A program made the position numbers and the translations under genes. DNA of 64,000 nucleotides, taken from Mytilus californianus. Its lineage: Eukaryota > Mollusca > Bivalvia > Mytilida > Mytilidae. This document shows, one piece after another, positions 22,700 through 32,685 of the stretch. The DNA lies in assembly GCF_021869535.1 (NCBI RefSeq), contig NW_026262581.1, positions 113,922,771-113,986,770 of the forward strand, read 5' to 3'. The notes under the pieces were generated by a model. That model worked only from the letters and a program-made list of their open reading frames with translations. It made no database searches and was not told the DNA's origin. The stretch's first letter is position 1, and the number at the start of each line of letters is the position of its first letter.

Positions 22700-23036
22700 A
22701 AACTCAAAAACAAAACAAAATAAACGTTGTAAACACGTTGGTGTCAATTAGCTTGGTAACTTGAACGATCCTTGTGCAAGTCATAAAATAACGCAATAAA
22801 TTGATGTATATATTTACACATATGAATGTCAACACCTTCTTGTTAGCAATTAAATATGTACAAAATCTAAGGATGTCCGGCGGAACCAACTAACAGATGC
22901 CAACTACGGTACCAAACATAATAGGTATTGTGTGGGATAATTTCAAATGTATATATGTATATATTTATTTTTGCATGTTCTTACTTAATAATATATGTGC
23001 ATCATTTTCGCTAATTGTGCTTCTAATCATGTTATG

Positions 23037-23058
23037 TTTTGATTTCCTCTCATTCCAG
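23037..23058 (+). promoter_or_regulatory. Candidate 3' splice site before the TatD-like gene
   Basis: gatttcctctcattccag ends at 23058, one base before the ATG at 23060. The pyrimidine tract and CAG are a strong acceptor. It implies an intron in the leader of the antisense transcript; a possible donor is aataggtattg near 22921-22931. Confidence 0.45.
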
Positions 23059-23059
23059 G

Positions 23060-23949
23060 ATGGAACAGGGGTCTCGTTCAGACCAGGATGTCTTGTCACT
23101 AAGTCCGCACAGCGAGTGGCATGAGACTAAATCAGATTGTACCGATCTTGACGTGGCGGACCTAATGGTACTCGACGAAGTTGGTCCGGATGACAGTGAT
23201 GCAACTGCTGATGCTTCTCCTGGGGCCCTAGGCCCTGCTGAAGGATACAGCAATATGGCAACAGGTATGTTACCAATGAGTTCCTCCTATCATGATGAAC
23301 CAGGAACAGGTGAGACAATTGAAGGCCAATCAGAAGACTGCACAGCCATAGTGCCATCTAAGAGTCGGTTGCGTAAGTGTCCTGTATGTGGACTGATGTC
23401 CAGGGAAAGTACGCGTAGCATTTGATGAAGATACATCTGCCATGGTTTTGGTCTGGCTCAACTGCATGCTGGGAATGTGGCCAGCGGGAAGTACAGGCGT
23501 CTTCCTTGGCTCTACGTCACACCGAGGAACATAGACTCGGATGTCTCTTTGACGAAGAGCATCTACACCTATGGTGCCAAATGGTAACCGCCTGTCTCCA
23601 TCGAGTCAAGTCCTGGTTTGATTGTTACGATCATGATAGTCTCCTGCAATATGTCATTGACAGGAGGTTGTATGAAAATGTAAACAGTGGATTCAATGAC
23701 CAGGAACAGCAACTCCTGGTGTACTACGCCCAGAACTATAGCCCTGATCGGCTATCTTACATCACCGCCAACCCTCCAAACCACGTCATTAGCCTTACAA
23801 ATTGGGAGATCATGGCGAGTCTACTACGACGAGTGGGCCCAGCACAACAGCAATCCCTGATGACACCTGGAGGCTACCTTACATATGAGGGCAGTCTCAT
23901 TTTAGACCCGGTACCATTCACCATCAGAGCCATTTTTATTCGTGGATAG
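23060..23949 (+). pseudogene. N-terminal zinc-finger-like part of the antisense TatD-like gene
   Basis: The first frame (ATG at 23060 to a stop at 23423-23425) gives an acidic, Ser-rich ~120-residue leader ending KCPVCGLMSRES, with a CX2C pair. The frame then changes near 23415. The second frame (to a stop at 23947-23949) continues HLPWFWSGSTACWECGQREV and a CX2C-X13-HX3H zinc-finger-like motif, then a helical region with WCQMVTACLHRVKSW and LLQYVIDRRLYEN. It ends just where the TatD domain opens in the first frame again. I recognise the HLPWFxS...CW.C arrangement as the upstream part of predicted TATDN2-like proteins in bivalves. A second frame change falls in a T run at about 23930. Confidence 0.65.
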
Positions 23950-24823
23950 CCATTTTCATTTGGATTTGGTGTTGAAGCGGCTTCATTTTAAAACATTTCT
24001 ACATATGAGTTCTGAAATCTCCCCAGCAGAGAACAACAACTCTTTTTACTATGGGGTCGCAAACTATGTTTTTCCCAACCACTGGAATGACTGGGCTGTA
24101 CAAGTTGGAGTCGCTCACTCTGTTTACGTATCCTTTGGGATTCACCCGCATATTGCTGCAAAGGGAGTCACGACAAAGCAACTATAAGATCTTGAGTACC
24201 TACTGGGAAGTTACAAATGTGTTGCTGTTGGTGAGATTGGACCTGATTTTACCACCCGCTGTGACTGTAGAAGATGCAATACACAAGAACAGTGCAAGAA
24301 GCGAATGAGGGAATGCCAAGAGCAGGCACTTATACAAATGTTGGAAATTGCACAGCGCCGACAAATGCCAGTCATACTGCATTGTCGCGATGGGGGAAGT
24401 GGAGAGGCAGCAGCCCGTGTGCTTACTATAATCCGCGGGGGCTTCGCCAACTTGAAGTACCACCGCCATTGTTTCGACGGAGGTGTTGAGGAGTTGAGAC
24501 AGTGGCAACGCCTTCCAAATGTAGTATTTGGGATCACTGGCAAGTTTTTGAAAGATGCAAGAGCTACATACAACACAGATGCGATATCACGAATCTTGCC
24601 TCACCAGCTGGTACTTGAAACAGATGCTCCGTTTCTATCGACATGGTCCTGTTGTGCAGTAAACCATCCATGGAATCTTAAAGAGGTTGCGATAGCAGTA
24701 AGTGAGAGGCGTAATGTCCCACTAAACATTTTGAACTGGACAACCAATGACAACGCCCTAAAATTGTATGGTATGCCAAAGCCGAAACCAGAGTCAGCTA
24801 TCTGGGGCCCTAGGCCCTGTTGA
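23942..24823 (+). pseudogene. TatD/TATDN2-type metal-dependent nuclease domain, antisense inside the LTR element
   Basis: One frame runs from 23942 to 24823, broken by a single TAA at 24185-24187 (codon 82). The TatD family is an amidohydrolase-fold nuclease that trims DNA or RNA with divalent metal. All expected metal ligands are visible: HxH in DSHFHLD (codons 4 and 6), Glu in VGEIG (codon 98), His in PVILHCR (codon 147), His in YHRHCF (codons 174/176) and Asp in LETDAP (codon 228). FGIHPHIAA is the usual GxHP motif. The YHRHCF form and the insertion CDCRRCNTQEQCKKR favour a TATDN2-like rather than bacterial TatD relation. One oddity is Pro for Leu after VGEIG. It converges on pol and its end overlaps the last minus-strand frame (24794) by about 30 bp. 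The 3' end is a normal family end plus a short WGPRPC tail. Confidence 0.85.
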
Positions 24824-25560
24824 TCTACCATACCTAGATGTGTGCTCAGAAGACGGAAAGGCCGAGGGCCTCGTCTCGTCATCTGTGCTGCTGAGTTTGG
24901 CATTTACAATGTCCCCACTGTAACCTTTATCCGAACTTAAAATTTCACCCAGGTCTAAATTTGGAGGTTCATCATTGCTATTAGCATCTAAAGCGGTAAC
25001 TGTATCACACCGGGGCCCCTGTTCCAGTTCTTGTGTCAATGGAGTATGGGTATAGGACGGGTCACCTAATGACTGGGGTAAAAAAAGTGGGCTGATTTGA
25101 GTCGAACATGCCCTGAACATTAAAGTGAACACCATAGGGTATTGTATCATCAAGATAATCCCAGCTCTCATCCATTTCACTTTCAGCTTGGAATAACGCA
25201 TGTCTAAGTCTTTTGATCCAAGTCGGGATATCCCTATCGTTGCAAAGTTTCAACTTGTCATGGTGCACTACTGAGTCTCCTTTTCATCCTCGGATAGTGT
25301 ACAATGGGGGGTCTACTAAACACGACAAGAAATGGTCCACACCATGGTGATTTCAGCTTCTTGCTCTGCCCGACTTTTGTAGTTGAGTCTGCCTTGAACA
25401 CCAAATCGCCTGGTTGATATTTATGTTCAACAACTCTGAGGTCATAATCCCGTTTTTGTCTTAGTTGCGAGGTGTGAAGACTGTGCCTTGCAAATTCGTG
25501 AATCTTTTGTATCCTACCGACTAAATGTTGTACCCAAACGTTAGGGTCATTCTGTTCTGA
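24794..25560 (-). pseudogene. Pol C-terminal region of Gypsy-1 (integrase C-terminal domain and tail)
   Basis: After a frame change near 25555 the minus strand encodes LVGRIQKIHEFARHSLHTSQ, KRDYDLRV and YQPGDLVF, then KKLKSPWCGPFLVV, the usual integrase C-terminal barrel of Ty3/Gypsy elements. Another frame change lies at a run of C at about 25308-25313, followed by a TGA near 25283 and then VVHHDKLKLCNDRDIPTWIK. A further frame to 24794 gives a low-complexity acidic tail. This stretch would bind DNA and target integration in an intact element. Boundaries between sub-frames are estimates. Confidence 0.75.
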
Positions 25561-28022
25561 CCGTATTGTGGTATGCCGAGGAGAAGATTAACAGGTTGGA
25601 TATTCTCTCTGCCCAACATCATTTGATTCGGCGTAAATCCAGTTTGCCTATTCACCATTGAGTGCATTGCCATAGACAAGAAAGGCAAGTCTCTGTCCCA
25701 GTTACGACAATTTTTCTCAATAAAACATCTAATCATGGCCAATACAATGGTATTGTACCTCTCTACCTGGCCATTTGATAACGGATGATACGGGGTTGTT
25801 CTGGTTTTGGCAATTTCCAAGGCATCACATAGTGTTTTGAATAAGTCACTGTCGAAGTTTCGTCCTTGGTCAGTGTGGATTTCCAAGGGACACCCAAATG
25901 TCACCACGAAATGCACAATAAATTTCTCAGCGATCAACTTTGCAGTCTGTTCAGGTAACGCCGCCATCTCAACCCATTTTGTGAACTGATCCACCATCAT
26001 CAAGACATAATTATTGCCGCTATTACTTGTATTAAAAGGTCCGAGAATATCAAGATGTACTCTCTCCATCGGATACCCGGCGTGGAACTGCCCAAGTGGT
26101 GCTCTAGGTTGCACATGCGCCTTTTTATTTAGACTACAGGTGGCGCAAGAACTAACATAATCGTCACAATCTTTGCGCATGTTATACCACAGGAGAGCCT
26201 GCTTTAACTTATCGAGCGTTTTTTTCTGACCCAAATGTCCTGATGTTTTAGTGTCATGACAATTTTTAAGCACCTCTCCTTTTAACTCTGATGGAACAAC
26301 TAAGCAAAGGCCTTGGCGTGCTGGACAACCTATGAATCTGTAGTATAGAACATTGTTAAACATGACAAAGCAAGGTCTACACAACCAAAGCGACCTGGTT
26401 GCCCTACTTTGCAAACGTAGTTCAGCCTGTGTTGGCTCGACGTCTTCCTCCATCCATTTTAATATGGGAGCCAAATCAGGGTCTTCTTGCTGAAATATCT
26501 TGAACTGTTCAGATGGGTATTCAGGTGCCCAGTTGCTACATGGGTCGCCATCAGCATATGGTAAAGTATCGTCTAAATTTGGTGATGGATCTGAGTGACA
26601 ATCCTCTGCCAGAGCCGGGGGCTCTTGGTCAGTGGACATGTCCTTGTCATTTTCAGCGATTACTGAAACAGTGCGTATTGATGCTATCACTGACTTAGTA
26701 GCCAATGGAATCACATCGTCTACGTCATTTCCGAATCTGCTCCACTGTTCGTGAGCTCGTAGGCAATATTTGCAACCATGACATGGCAGTGTTGTGGGAT
26801 CAAGTCCGGCCCGATAGCAGTCACATTCAGGAACATCGTCTGGGATGCGACTAAGACCATCAGCGTTACAATGCTTCTTTCCTGGACGATGTATGATCTC
26901 CATGTCGAATGATGACAATTCTTCCAACCATCGCGCTAGTTGCCCTCCAATATGCTTGAAACGCATCAGCCATACCAAACTGTTATGATCAGTGCGTAAA
27001 ATAAAACGTCTACCAAGCAAATAGTGACGGAAAAGTCGACAAAACTTAACAACGGCCAGTAACTCTTTCCGTGTTGTACAATAACGACGCTGAGGCTTCA
27101 AGAGGACATGGCTTGCAAAGCATATAACCCTTTCTTCGCCATTTTGTAATTGTGATAAAACTGCACCTATGGTGGTGTCAGATGCATCGGTATCTAATAT
27201 AAATTTATCATTGGCATTAGGATATGTCAGGCAAGGTGCACTTATTAACGCCGTTTTTGACTGTTGGAACGCCTTTTCGTGACACTGTTGCCATTCAACT
27301 TCTCCTGTTTGGTGGGCAAGGTCGTATAGACATGCAGTCATTTCTGCATAGTTGTGCAGGTGATCCCGGTGGTAATTGACAAACCCTAGGTATGACATGA
27401 GTTCTTTTTTTGACTTGGGAGTTTGCCACTTTTTCACTGCTTCTATCTTAGATGGAGAAACAGAGATGCCATTAGCACTCACCAGTTTTCCTAAAAATTC
27501 AACTTCGGGCTGAAACAGTTGGCACTTCTTCGGTTTCAGCTTCAGGGTATACTGTCTAAATCTTTCAAACGCAGCCCTCAAATTAATGAGACCATCCTCG
27601 AAGTTGCGACCGAGAACCACGACATCATCAAGATAAACTAACACCTGTGTCCAAGTAAGTCCTCTTAAAACGAGTTGCATTGCTCGCTGAAATGTTGCTG
27701 GGGCGTTACAAAGGCCCATTCCCATTATGGTGTGCTCGAACAACCCATATCTTGTAATGAACGCTGTTTTCTTTCGGTCTTCTGGCTCAAGCTCAATCTG
27801 ATAATAACCACTGGCAAGGTCCAATGTACAGAACGTGGTGGTGCCTTGAAGTGAGTCCAAGCAATCCTCAATAATAGGAATAGGAAAACAGTCTATTATT
27901 GTTCTGTCATTTAAAGCTCTGTAGTATATGCACCAGCGCACGGTTCCATCTTTCTTTATTACTAGCACTGGAGCGGAGGCCCATTCAGAAGATGATGGCT
28001 CAATGACACCTGCTTGTAACAT
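25521..28022 (-). pseudogene. Gypsy-1 pol: reverse transcriptase, RNase H, integrase
   Basis: An 833-codon frame opens at ATG 28020-28022, in the same frame as the upstream ORF. RT motif A LDLASGYYQ (Asp68) and YLDD (130-133) are present. RNase H has LDTDAS (Asp279), Glu320 and RTDHNS (Asp345). The integrase zinc motif has His589, His596, Cys626 and Cys629. The catalytic triad is Asp658 (HLDIL), Asp718 (HTDQG) and Glu754 (GQVERYN), a D-35-E spacing. One oddity: WCIYYRALN has Tyr where the family normally has Asp. The long linker 395-560 between RNase H and integrase is acidic and Cys-containing. The reading ends at a frame change near 25555. The stop at 28035-28037 cuts the RT N-terminus from this part. 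Confidence 0.92.
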
Positions 28023-28034
28023 CTTGTCAAGGTG

Positions 28035-28664
28035 TTACTGTTCGAGATCTTGGAATCCAAGAGGTGTTCTTCGCATCCGGTGTTTAACTGGAGCGTGGTC
28101 TTTTGTATCTATCTTATGCCTGACAGCTGTAAGGCAACCAAGATCTAGGTCGTGCTGTGCAAATACATCCTGGTATTCGATTAATAACTTCTTGAGTTTT
28201 AACTTATCTTCTTGACTAACCACATGCTTTATAGAACGTTCATACAGGTCTGTTAAATGTGATGGCAACGTAGACGATTCTTCTTGGCTTAAACCTGGTG
28301 CCGTGGGCACCTGGGTTTGTGTTTCTACGATACCACGACGGACATCTGGAGTTTGATTTTCATTTTCTTCCGAAGTCTCCTCCAGTATACTGTCAATCTC
28401 TTCCAAATGACCTATAGGTGTACCCTTTTTTACACGTGTGTAACGATTTCCATCATTTAAAATAGTCACAGGACAAGATTTACCTTTTCCGACAACATGC
28501 GAAACTAAAACTCCACTGGCAAGAGGGCATGGCTCCAAAATGAACTCTTGTTCAGATCCTCTGTGTGTATCAATGCTGAGGATCATTTTTGAATTCGGCG
28601 GGACTGTGATTGTATGCATTAATGCAGACTTGTTGAGTAGCACTATCATCAGATCCAGTAACAA
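28035..28664 (-). pseudogene. Gypsy-1 pol: linker and start of the reverse transcriptase
   Basis: The frame encodes ITVPPNSKMILSIDTHRG, an acidic linker and then LKKLLIEYQDVFAQHDLDLG followed by AVRHKIDTKDHAPVKHRMRR, the standard N-terminal approach to a Ty3/Gypsy RT. It ends with TAA at 28035-28037. The next ORF (28022 downwards) is in the same frame, so this is a single nonsense codon, not a frameshift. Its upstream part overlaps the protease-like frame, with the frame change at about 28.62-28.66 kb. Confidence 0.8.
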
Positions 28665-28938
28665 ATGATGCAGGTATAACTCTGTTGTTCACTGTCAGTG
28701 ATGGAGTGCTGAGGTTTATGACTGCACCCAGCGTATCCAAGATATCTAGACCTAGAATGACATCGTCTGTAAGTGGTGTCTTGCACACGTCCCACCTTAC
28801 TTCTAACCCATCTATATTCAGGAGTGTGTTCCTTATGATCTTGCCAATGACCAGTTGCTCCCCCAAACCACGTAGCGTCACTGTTTCGGGACATTCTATA
28901 TCCTCGGGTATTAATTTCTCGTTGACGAGTGTAATCAT
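28570..28938 (-). pseudogene. Gypsy-1 protease-like region
   Basis: The frame encodes KIIRNTLLNIDGLEVRWDV and then LTDDVILGLDILDTLGAVI, which matches the flap and the hydrophobic-Leu-Gly motif in the C-terminal half of retroelement aspartic proteases. The catalytic Asp-Thr/Ser-Gly is not visible; the sequence just before MITLVNEKL reads through a TGA, so the active site appears lost or lies across a frame change. In an intact element this enzyme would cut the Gag-Pol polyprotein. Confidence 0.6.
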
Positions 28939-28945
28939 AGCTGCT

Positions 28946-29783
28946 TTAACGACTCAGTTGTTGGAGTAGAGCTAGGATAAGCTCTGTCGCCAGGTGAAGG
29001 GGACCGTTGTTTAAAGTAGCCTGGATTTCTGGAGTTTGGTCGTGGTGATGGCGAACGTTGACGTTGAAGACTAAATGACCTCTGTTGAGGACTATATGAC
29101 CTTTATTGAGGACTATATGAACTTTGTTGAGGACTATATGAACTTTGATTCGGAGGCGGTGTAGGTGATCGATACGCATTGTACTTAGGTGGTGTATATC
29201 TTTCAGGAGACCTACCGCGTGTATGTTGATCAGAAGAAAGCATCACCTCTGTCAATTTGGTCACAAGTTGAGTCAAGTTCCTTACTTCCTTTTCCAATGG
29301 ACTATTAACAGTACTAGTACTTTCTTTGTCATGTGATTTACCAGCGCTATCAGCAAACGAGACCTGTCTGTGAGCAAAATTTGGACTTCTAGATCCATAT
29401 ATAGCCTTCTGATTTGCTATGGACGTTTTCATGATTTTCAACGCCTTATTGATGGACTCCGGGTTCCTTTCTATGACGTGACGGGCAGCCTCCTTGTCCT
29501 TACAACCTCTGAGGAATGCCTCTGTGCCAATTTGATTAATGACAGAATTGTCACATTTATCATACCCATCCATTGCAATAAAATGGACCCGTTCAGCAAA
29601 CTCCTCCAATGTTTCACTGTCTTGCTGCCTCACATACTGCAACTGACGTCTTGCTGAGACAGGTTCGTCCTTTTTGCTGAAACGCTGTTTCAGTGCTTTC
29701 CTTAAAGCCTTATAGTCATCGTCGATGTTGACTTTTCTTGCATATTCTAAAGCCACATCAGCTAGACAGTCCAATAGTCGCAA
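28946..29783 (-). pseudogene. Gypsy-1 gag: capsid-like region and Ser/Pro-rich C-terminus
   Basis: A 226-codon frame (29783-29103) carries LLDCLADVALEYARK, YKALRKALKQRFSKKDEP, ARRQLQYVRQQDSETLEEFA and INQIGTEAFLRGCKDKEAAR, the signature of the retrotransposon Gag capsid family. It then becomes Ser/Pro/Tyr-rich with YSPQQ repeats. A TAA at 29103-29105 lies inside these repeats and the same frame continues to about 28946 with RSPSPRPNSRNPGYF and RSPSPGDRAYP. No CCHC zinc knuckle is visible; nucleic-acid binding may rest on the Arg/Ser-rich tail. The repeated caatagtcctcaat-like DNA reflects the YSPQQ repeats. Confidence 0.8.
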
Positions 29784-31261
29784 ACTTTCTTTCTATTTTC
29801 CCATTGTCTCCTTCCTGCTGTTCTTTCAAACTGATAGATAAAGGCTTCCCGAGTAAGAAAACCTCTTCCTGTGAAAACTTGCAATTTAGGAAGCTGAGGA
29901 CTTCTACTCCTGTCTCTCGCCCCAGAGTTTTCCTGCCATCTGGAGTACTCCCTATCAAGAGAGGAGTCTGACGAAGAGCTGTGGCTTCTTTCCTTTTGCT
30001 TTTTTGTGCGTGATCTTGATGACCTGCTAGTGTCAATTTGCATTGGTGACGGGCCTGTCGATGAGACTGCTGTCATCACAGGGGTCATAAACGCAGGCGG
30101 GGGTTGTTGTACCATTGATCCTATATGAGGGTACAGAGCTGGTCTACTCTGTACTAAGGAAGCTGCATATGATTCGCTACTTGCAGCTGGTGCAACGTGT
30201 AATGGTGTACTAACATGGATACCTTGAGCTACATATGGCGTACCAATATAGGACGATGCAAAAGTAGCCGTTGCTGGAGTAGTATAATGTTGGGGTTTAT
30301 ATTCCGTGGATGCTCCTTCTATGCCTTTGAATGGATGCTGTGTTACCATACCTGAGGTTGTCCCGTGCAGTGCCGGGGGACCTGGCACGCTTCCCTTGTC
30401 ACTCAGTAGTGGCAACGAACCTTGCATATGATAGATTTCCTGCTCACTACCAACACTTTCTAGCATGCCTTTGCCCTGAGGCTGTTGAAACAACACTGTG
30501 TTGTGCAGAGCCGAGGGCCCTAACACATTACCTTTGGCACTTGCTACTGCCTTGGATTTAGGCTGTGTAGTCTGATCAATTGACATAATTGGTGAGAGAC
30601 CAAATGCTGGAGGCTTATTTTGCAGTAATGGAGTACTGGCAATATATGGACTAGTTTCAACTTTCTGTTTAACAGGAGTATCCATAGAGGGGAGCTTGAC
30701 TTCCTTATTCCTCCTGTTAACCAAATTGCTTACACTTGATGCCATCTGCTGAAATGAACCTGGGTGTTCAAATGCGCTCTTAAATTGCACAGTACTTGCC
30801 TCGTCATTAGCAGCAGCCATTTTGTCAAGCCGTCTTCCCAAGGCATTAAACTTATCCAATGTTAATTCTTCTAAACGTGTACCGTTAACATCAATCTTCT
30901 TGTCAATTCTCTGTTCTGACTGTTGCACTTGTTGGGATATTGCCCCGATGTTTTCTGAACTAGTTTTCATTGCTTCTTTTTGTTCGGCTTGAATATTCAG
31001 CAAACCGTGGAAAATTTGTTCAATGCGATCCTCACTTTGTTTCACTCTGTTTTCAGTCTCAGCAGCTCTTATTGCATTTGCTTTTCTATCCGCCTGAAAC
31101 TCTTGATATAGCTGCTCCAACGACATTTTGGTATTTTCAGTGTGTTCTGTTGGAGTATTATCAGCTATGTGTTCTTTTGTCAATATCTCATCATGCGTCA
31201 ACTCCTCTGTTTCAATGTTTTCCTTCTGAGTCAGTTCATTGTCATCCCCAATTCCTGCCAT
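29762..31261 (-). pseudogene. Gypsy-1 gag: N-terminal region
   Basis: The frame begins with ATG at 31259-31261 (MAGIGDDNELTQKEN) and is 499 codons long. Residues about 45-110 (LEQLYQEFQADRKANAIRAA and onwards) look like a coiled coil. A long Pro/Ser/Thr/Gln-rich low-complexity region follows, then SRSRTKKQKERSHSSSSDSS and a WQENSGARDRSRSP segment. It ends with FTGRGFLTREAFIYQFERTA and a stop at 29762. The capsid frame takes over at about 29.78 kb, so one frame change separates the two. The role is virus-like particle assembly of the element. Confidence 0.8.
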
Positions 31262-31927
31262 GTTGTCTTTATTTCAAATTACAATATTCTTAAATATTTC
31301 AAATTACAATATACTGCAACTCAAAACAGTATGACAATATGCACTGAGTAATTACTCAAGGCAAATAAATCTCAAAATCACAACTTTTATGTGTGACTCA
31401 AGACATAAACAATGCAGCTTTTTAATAAAAGCTACTACTTTTACAATTGCAAAATGCAGGCAACAAAAAGGACAGAACTGGAACAGAGACTCAGCTAACA
31501 CACTGTACTGTACGGTGTATAATATGTTGTTCATTAATATTTATGAGTGTATATACCTTCTTTAATATTAAATATCAGTCTAAATTCAGTATAAAATAAT
31601 GTACGAAACTAATTTACTGAAATCAAGACTGTTTCCGGTTTGCGTCTGCGCAATGGAGTATTGCAGACAAATGACTTCCGTGAAGAAGGACCTAATGGCG
31701 ATTAACCGGAAGTTCCTAACCTTATCTGATAAAAAATATCAAATATGAAGATTTCATACGTGCTAAACTGTAAAAATTTGATGCAATTAAATCTACAATC
31801 AATCTGAAGTAAATTTATGGTAATGCGCACGTAGTGAATTTACAAATCATGAAGCATCAAAAGTTTTTAAATCTGCAAAGGCGCCCTCGTGGAGTCCGCC
31901 TAACTTTCTAAAAAATAATAGTTCTTT
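31262..31927 (-). other. Leader of Gypsy-1 between PBS and gag
   Basis: About 670 bp without a long ORF, AT-rich, transcribed with the element on the minus strand. I see no further structure in it. Confidence 0.6.
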
Positions 31928-31940
31928 GTCGACGACGCCA
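31928..31940 (-). other. Primer-binding site of Gypsy-1
   Basis: One base after the end of the 5' LTR the minus strand reads TGGCGTCGTCGAC. TGG complementary to tRNA 3' CCA and the position fit a tRNA primer site. I cannot name the tRNA. Confidence 0.7.
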
Positions 31941-31941
31941 A

Positions 31942-32190
31942 TGTTGTGCCGATATGGTACAAATAAGTAAGGTGTGTGTGTAATAAACAGAATACCTTTA
32001 ATATCTGTAAATATCTGTAAATCTGATGAATATATCAGTCAGCAGACAGCAATAATATATATAACATGTGGTGATTACAGTAAAACGGAAGTCGAAGGGA
32101 ATCTCTCTATTACGTCACGCAACACAGGGAATACTACAGCATACTGTAGAATGTGGACTGGTTCTTCCTATACAAACTAACGGCACCACA
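31942..32190 (-). repeat. 5' LTR of Gypsy-1
   Basis: 249 bp with the same TG..CA ends as 22403-22653. It supplies the promoter for gag-pol on the minus strand in an intact element. Confidence 0.95.
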
Positions 32191-32194
32191 TCGT

Positions 32195-32605
32195 TAAATT
32201 TGATGTATGCCTTTTTGTGCTTCTTCGTTACATTTGTTTGTTTTTATAGTGATTAAGATGATAACACAATGTTGACTGCTGTACCCCTATTTTTGACATT
32301 TTTACCTATTGTGTCTGTTTGTTTTGTTCACGCATCGTTGTCAATATAATGGAATTTGATGCGACTGTCATACAAGTGAGAGGTTTAGCTAGCTATAAAA
32401 CCACGTTCAATCCACCATTTTCTACTTAAGGAAATGCCTCGGTACCAAGTCAGGAATATGACAGATGTTATCCATTCGTTTGATGTGTTTGAACTTTTGA
32501 TTTTGCCATTTGATTGGGGACTTTCCTTTTTGAATTTTCCTCGGAGTTCAGTATTTTTGTGATTTTACTTTTTTTATAATGAAGAAAATGGAGGGTTTCA
32601 TCCTG
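32195..32605. repeat. Tandem-duplicated segment, copy A right part (3' end of a retroelement family)
   Basis: From ttaaatttgatgtatgcctt to ttataatgaagaaaatgg this equals 33528-33920. Its core (gttgactgctgtacccc, gagaggtttagctagctata, ccattttctacttaagg, gtgtttgaacttttgatttt) recurs at 42430-42735 (plus), partly at 44290-44440 (plus) and at 52036-52215 (minus). I recognise it as the common 3' untranslated end of the mussel retroelement whose ORF fragment appears at 52686. Confidence 0.8.
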
Positions 32606-32685
32606 AATTTCAGGAGAAAAAAAAACAAAAGCTGAATACCGAAATACCGAATAAATAAAGCATGTTTTCCCGAATAAGTGTGAAT
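32606..32685. other. Junction sequence between tandem copies A and B
   Basis: About 80 bp between the copies contains an extra ggagggtttcatcct word that echoes the start of copy A (21655), suggesting where the duplication joined. Confidence 0.5.

Larger units (their letters stand above)
22403..32190 (-). mobile_element. Complete Ty3/Gypsy-type LTR retrotransposon (Gypsy-1) carrying an antisense TatD-like gene
   Basis: The element is 9.8 kb with ~250 bp LTRs at 22403-22653 and 31942-32190. It reads on the minus strand: 5' LTR, PBS, gag, protease-like, reverse transcriptase, RNase H, integrase, PPT, 3' LTR. The PR-RT-RH-IN order defines the Ty3/Gypsy type. A plus-strand gene (23060-24823) fills the space between integrase and 3' LTR. 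The paralogous empty site at 33521-33540 (aggatgttaaatttg) confirms both outer boundaries. The flanking bases read atgt on the left and tcgt on the right, so there is no clean target-site duplication. At least seven stops or frame changes break gag-pol. Confidence 0.95.

Noticed and set aside
24200-24576. Two long minus-strand frames opposite the TatD domain
   Set aside because: They are shadows: the plus strand has the recognisable family motifs, the minus frames none.
22403-24823. TatD-like gene as an ordinary host gene next to a retroelement
   Set aside because: It lies between the 3' LTR and integrase of an element whose outer ends are fixed by an empty paralogous site, so it was inside when the element inserted.
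28020-28040. Stop-codon read-through signal in Gypsy-1 pol
   Set aside because: The TAA lies inside the RT N-terminal region and accompanies many other lesions, so a mutation is simpler.
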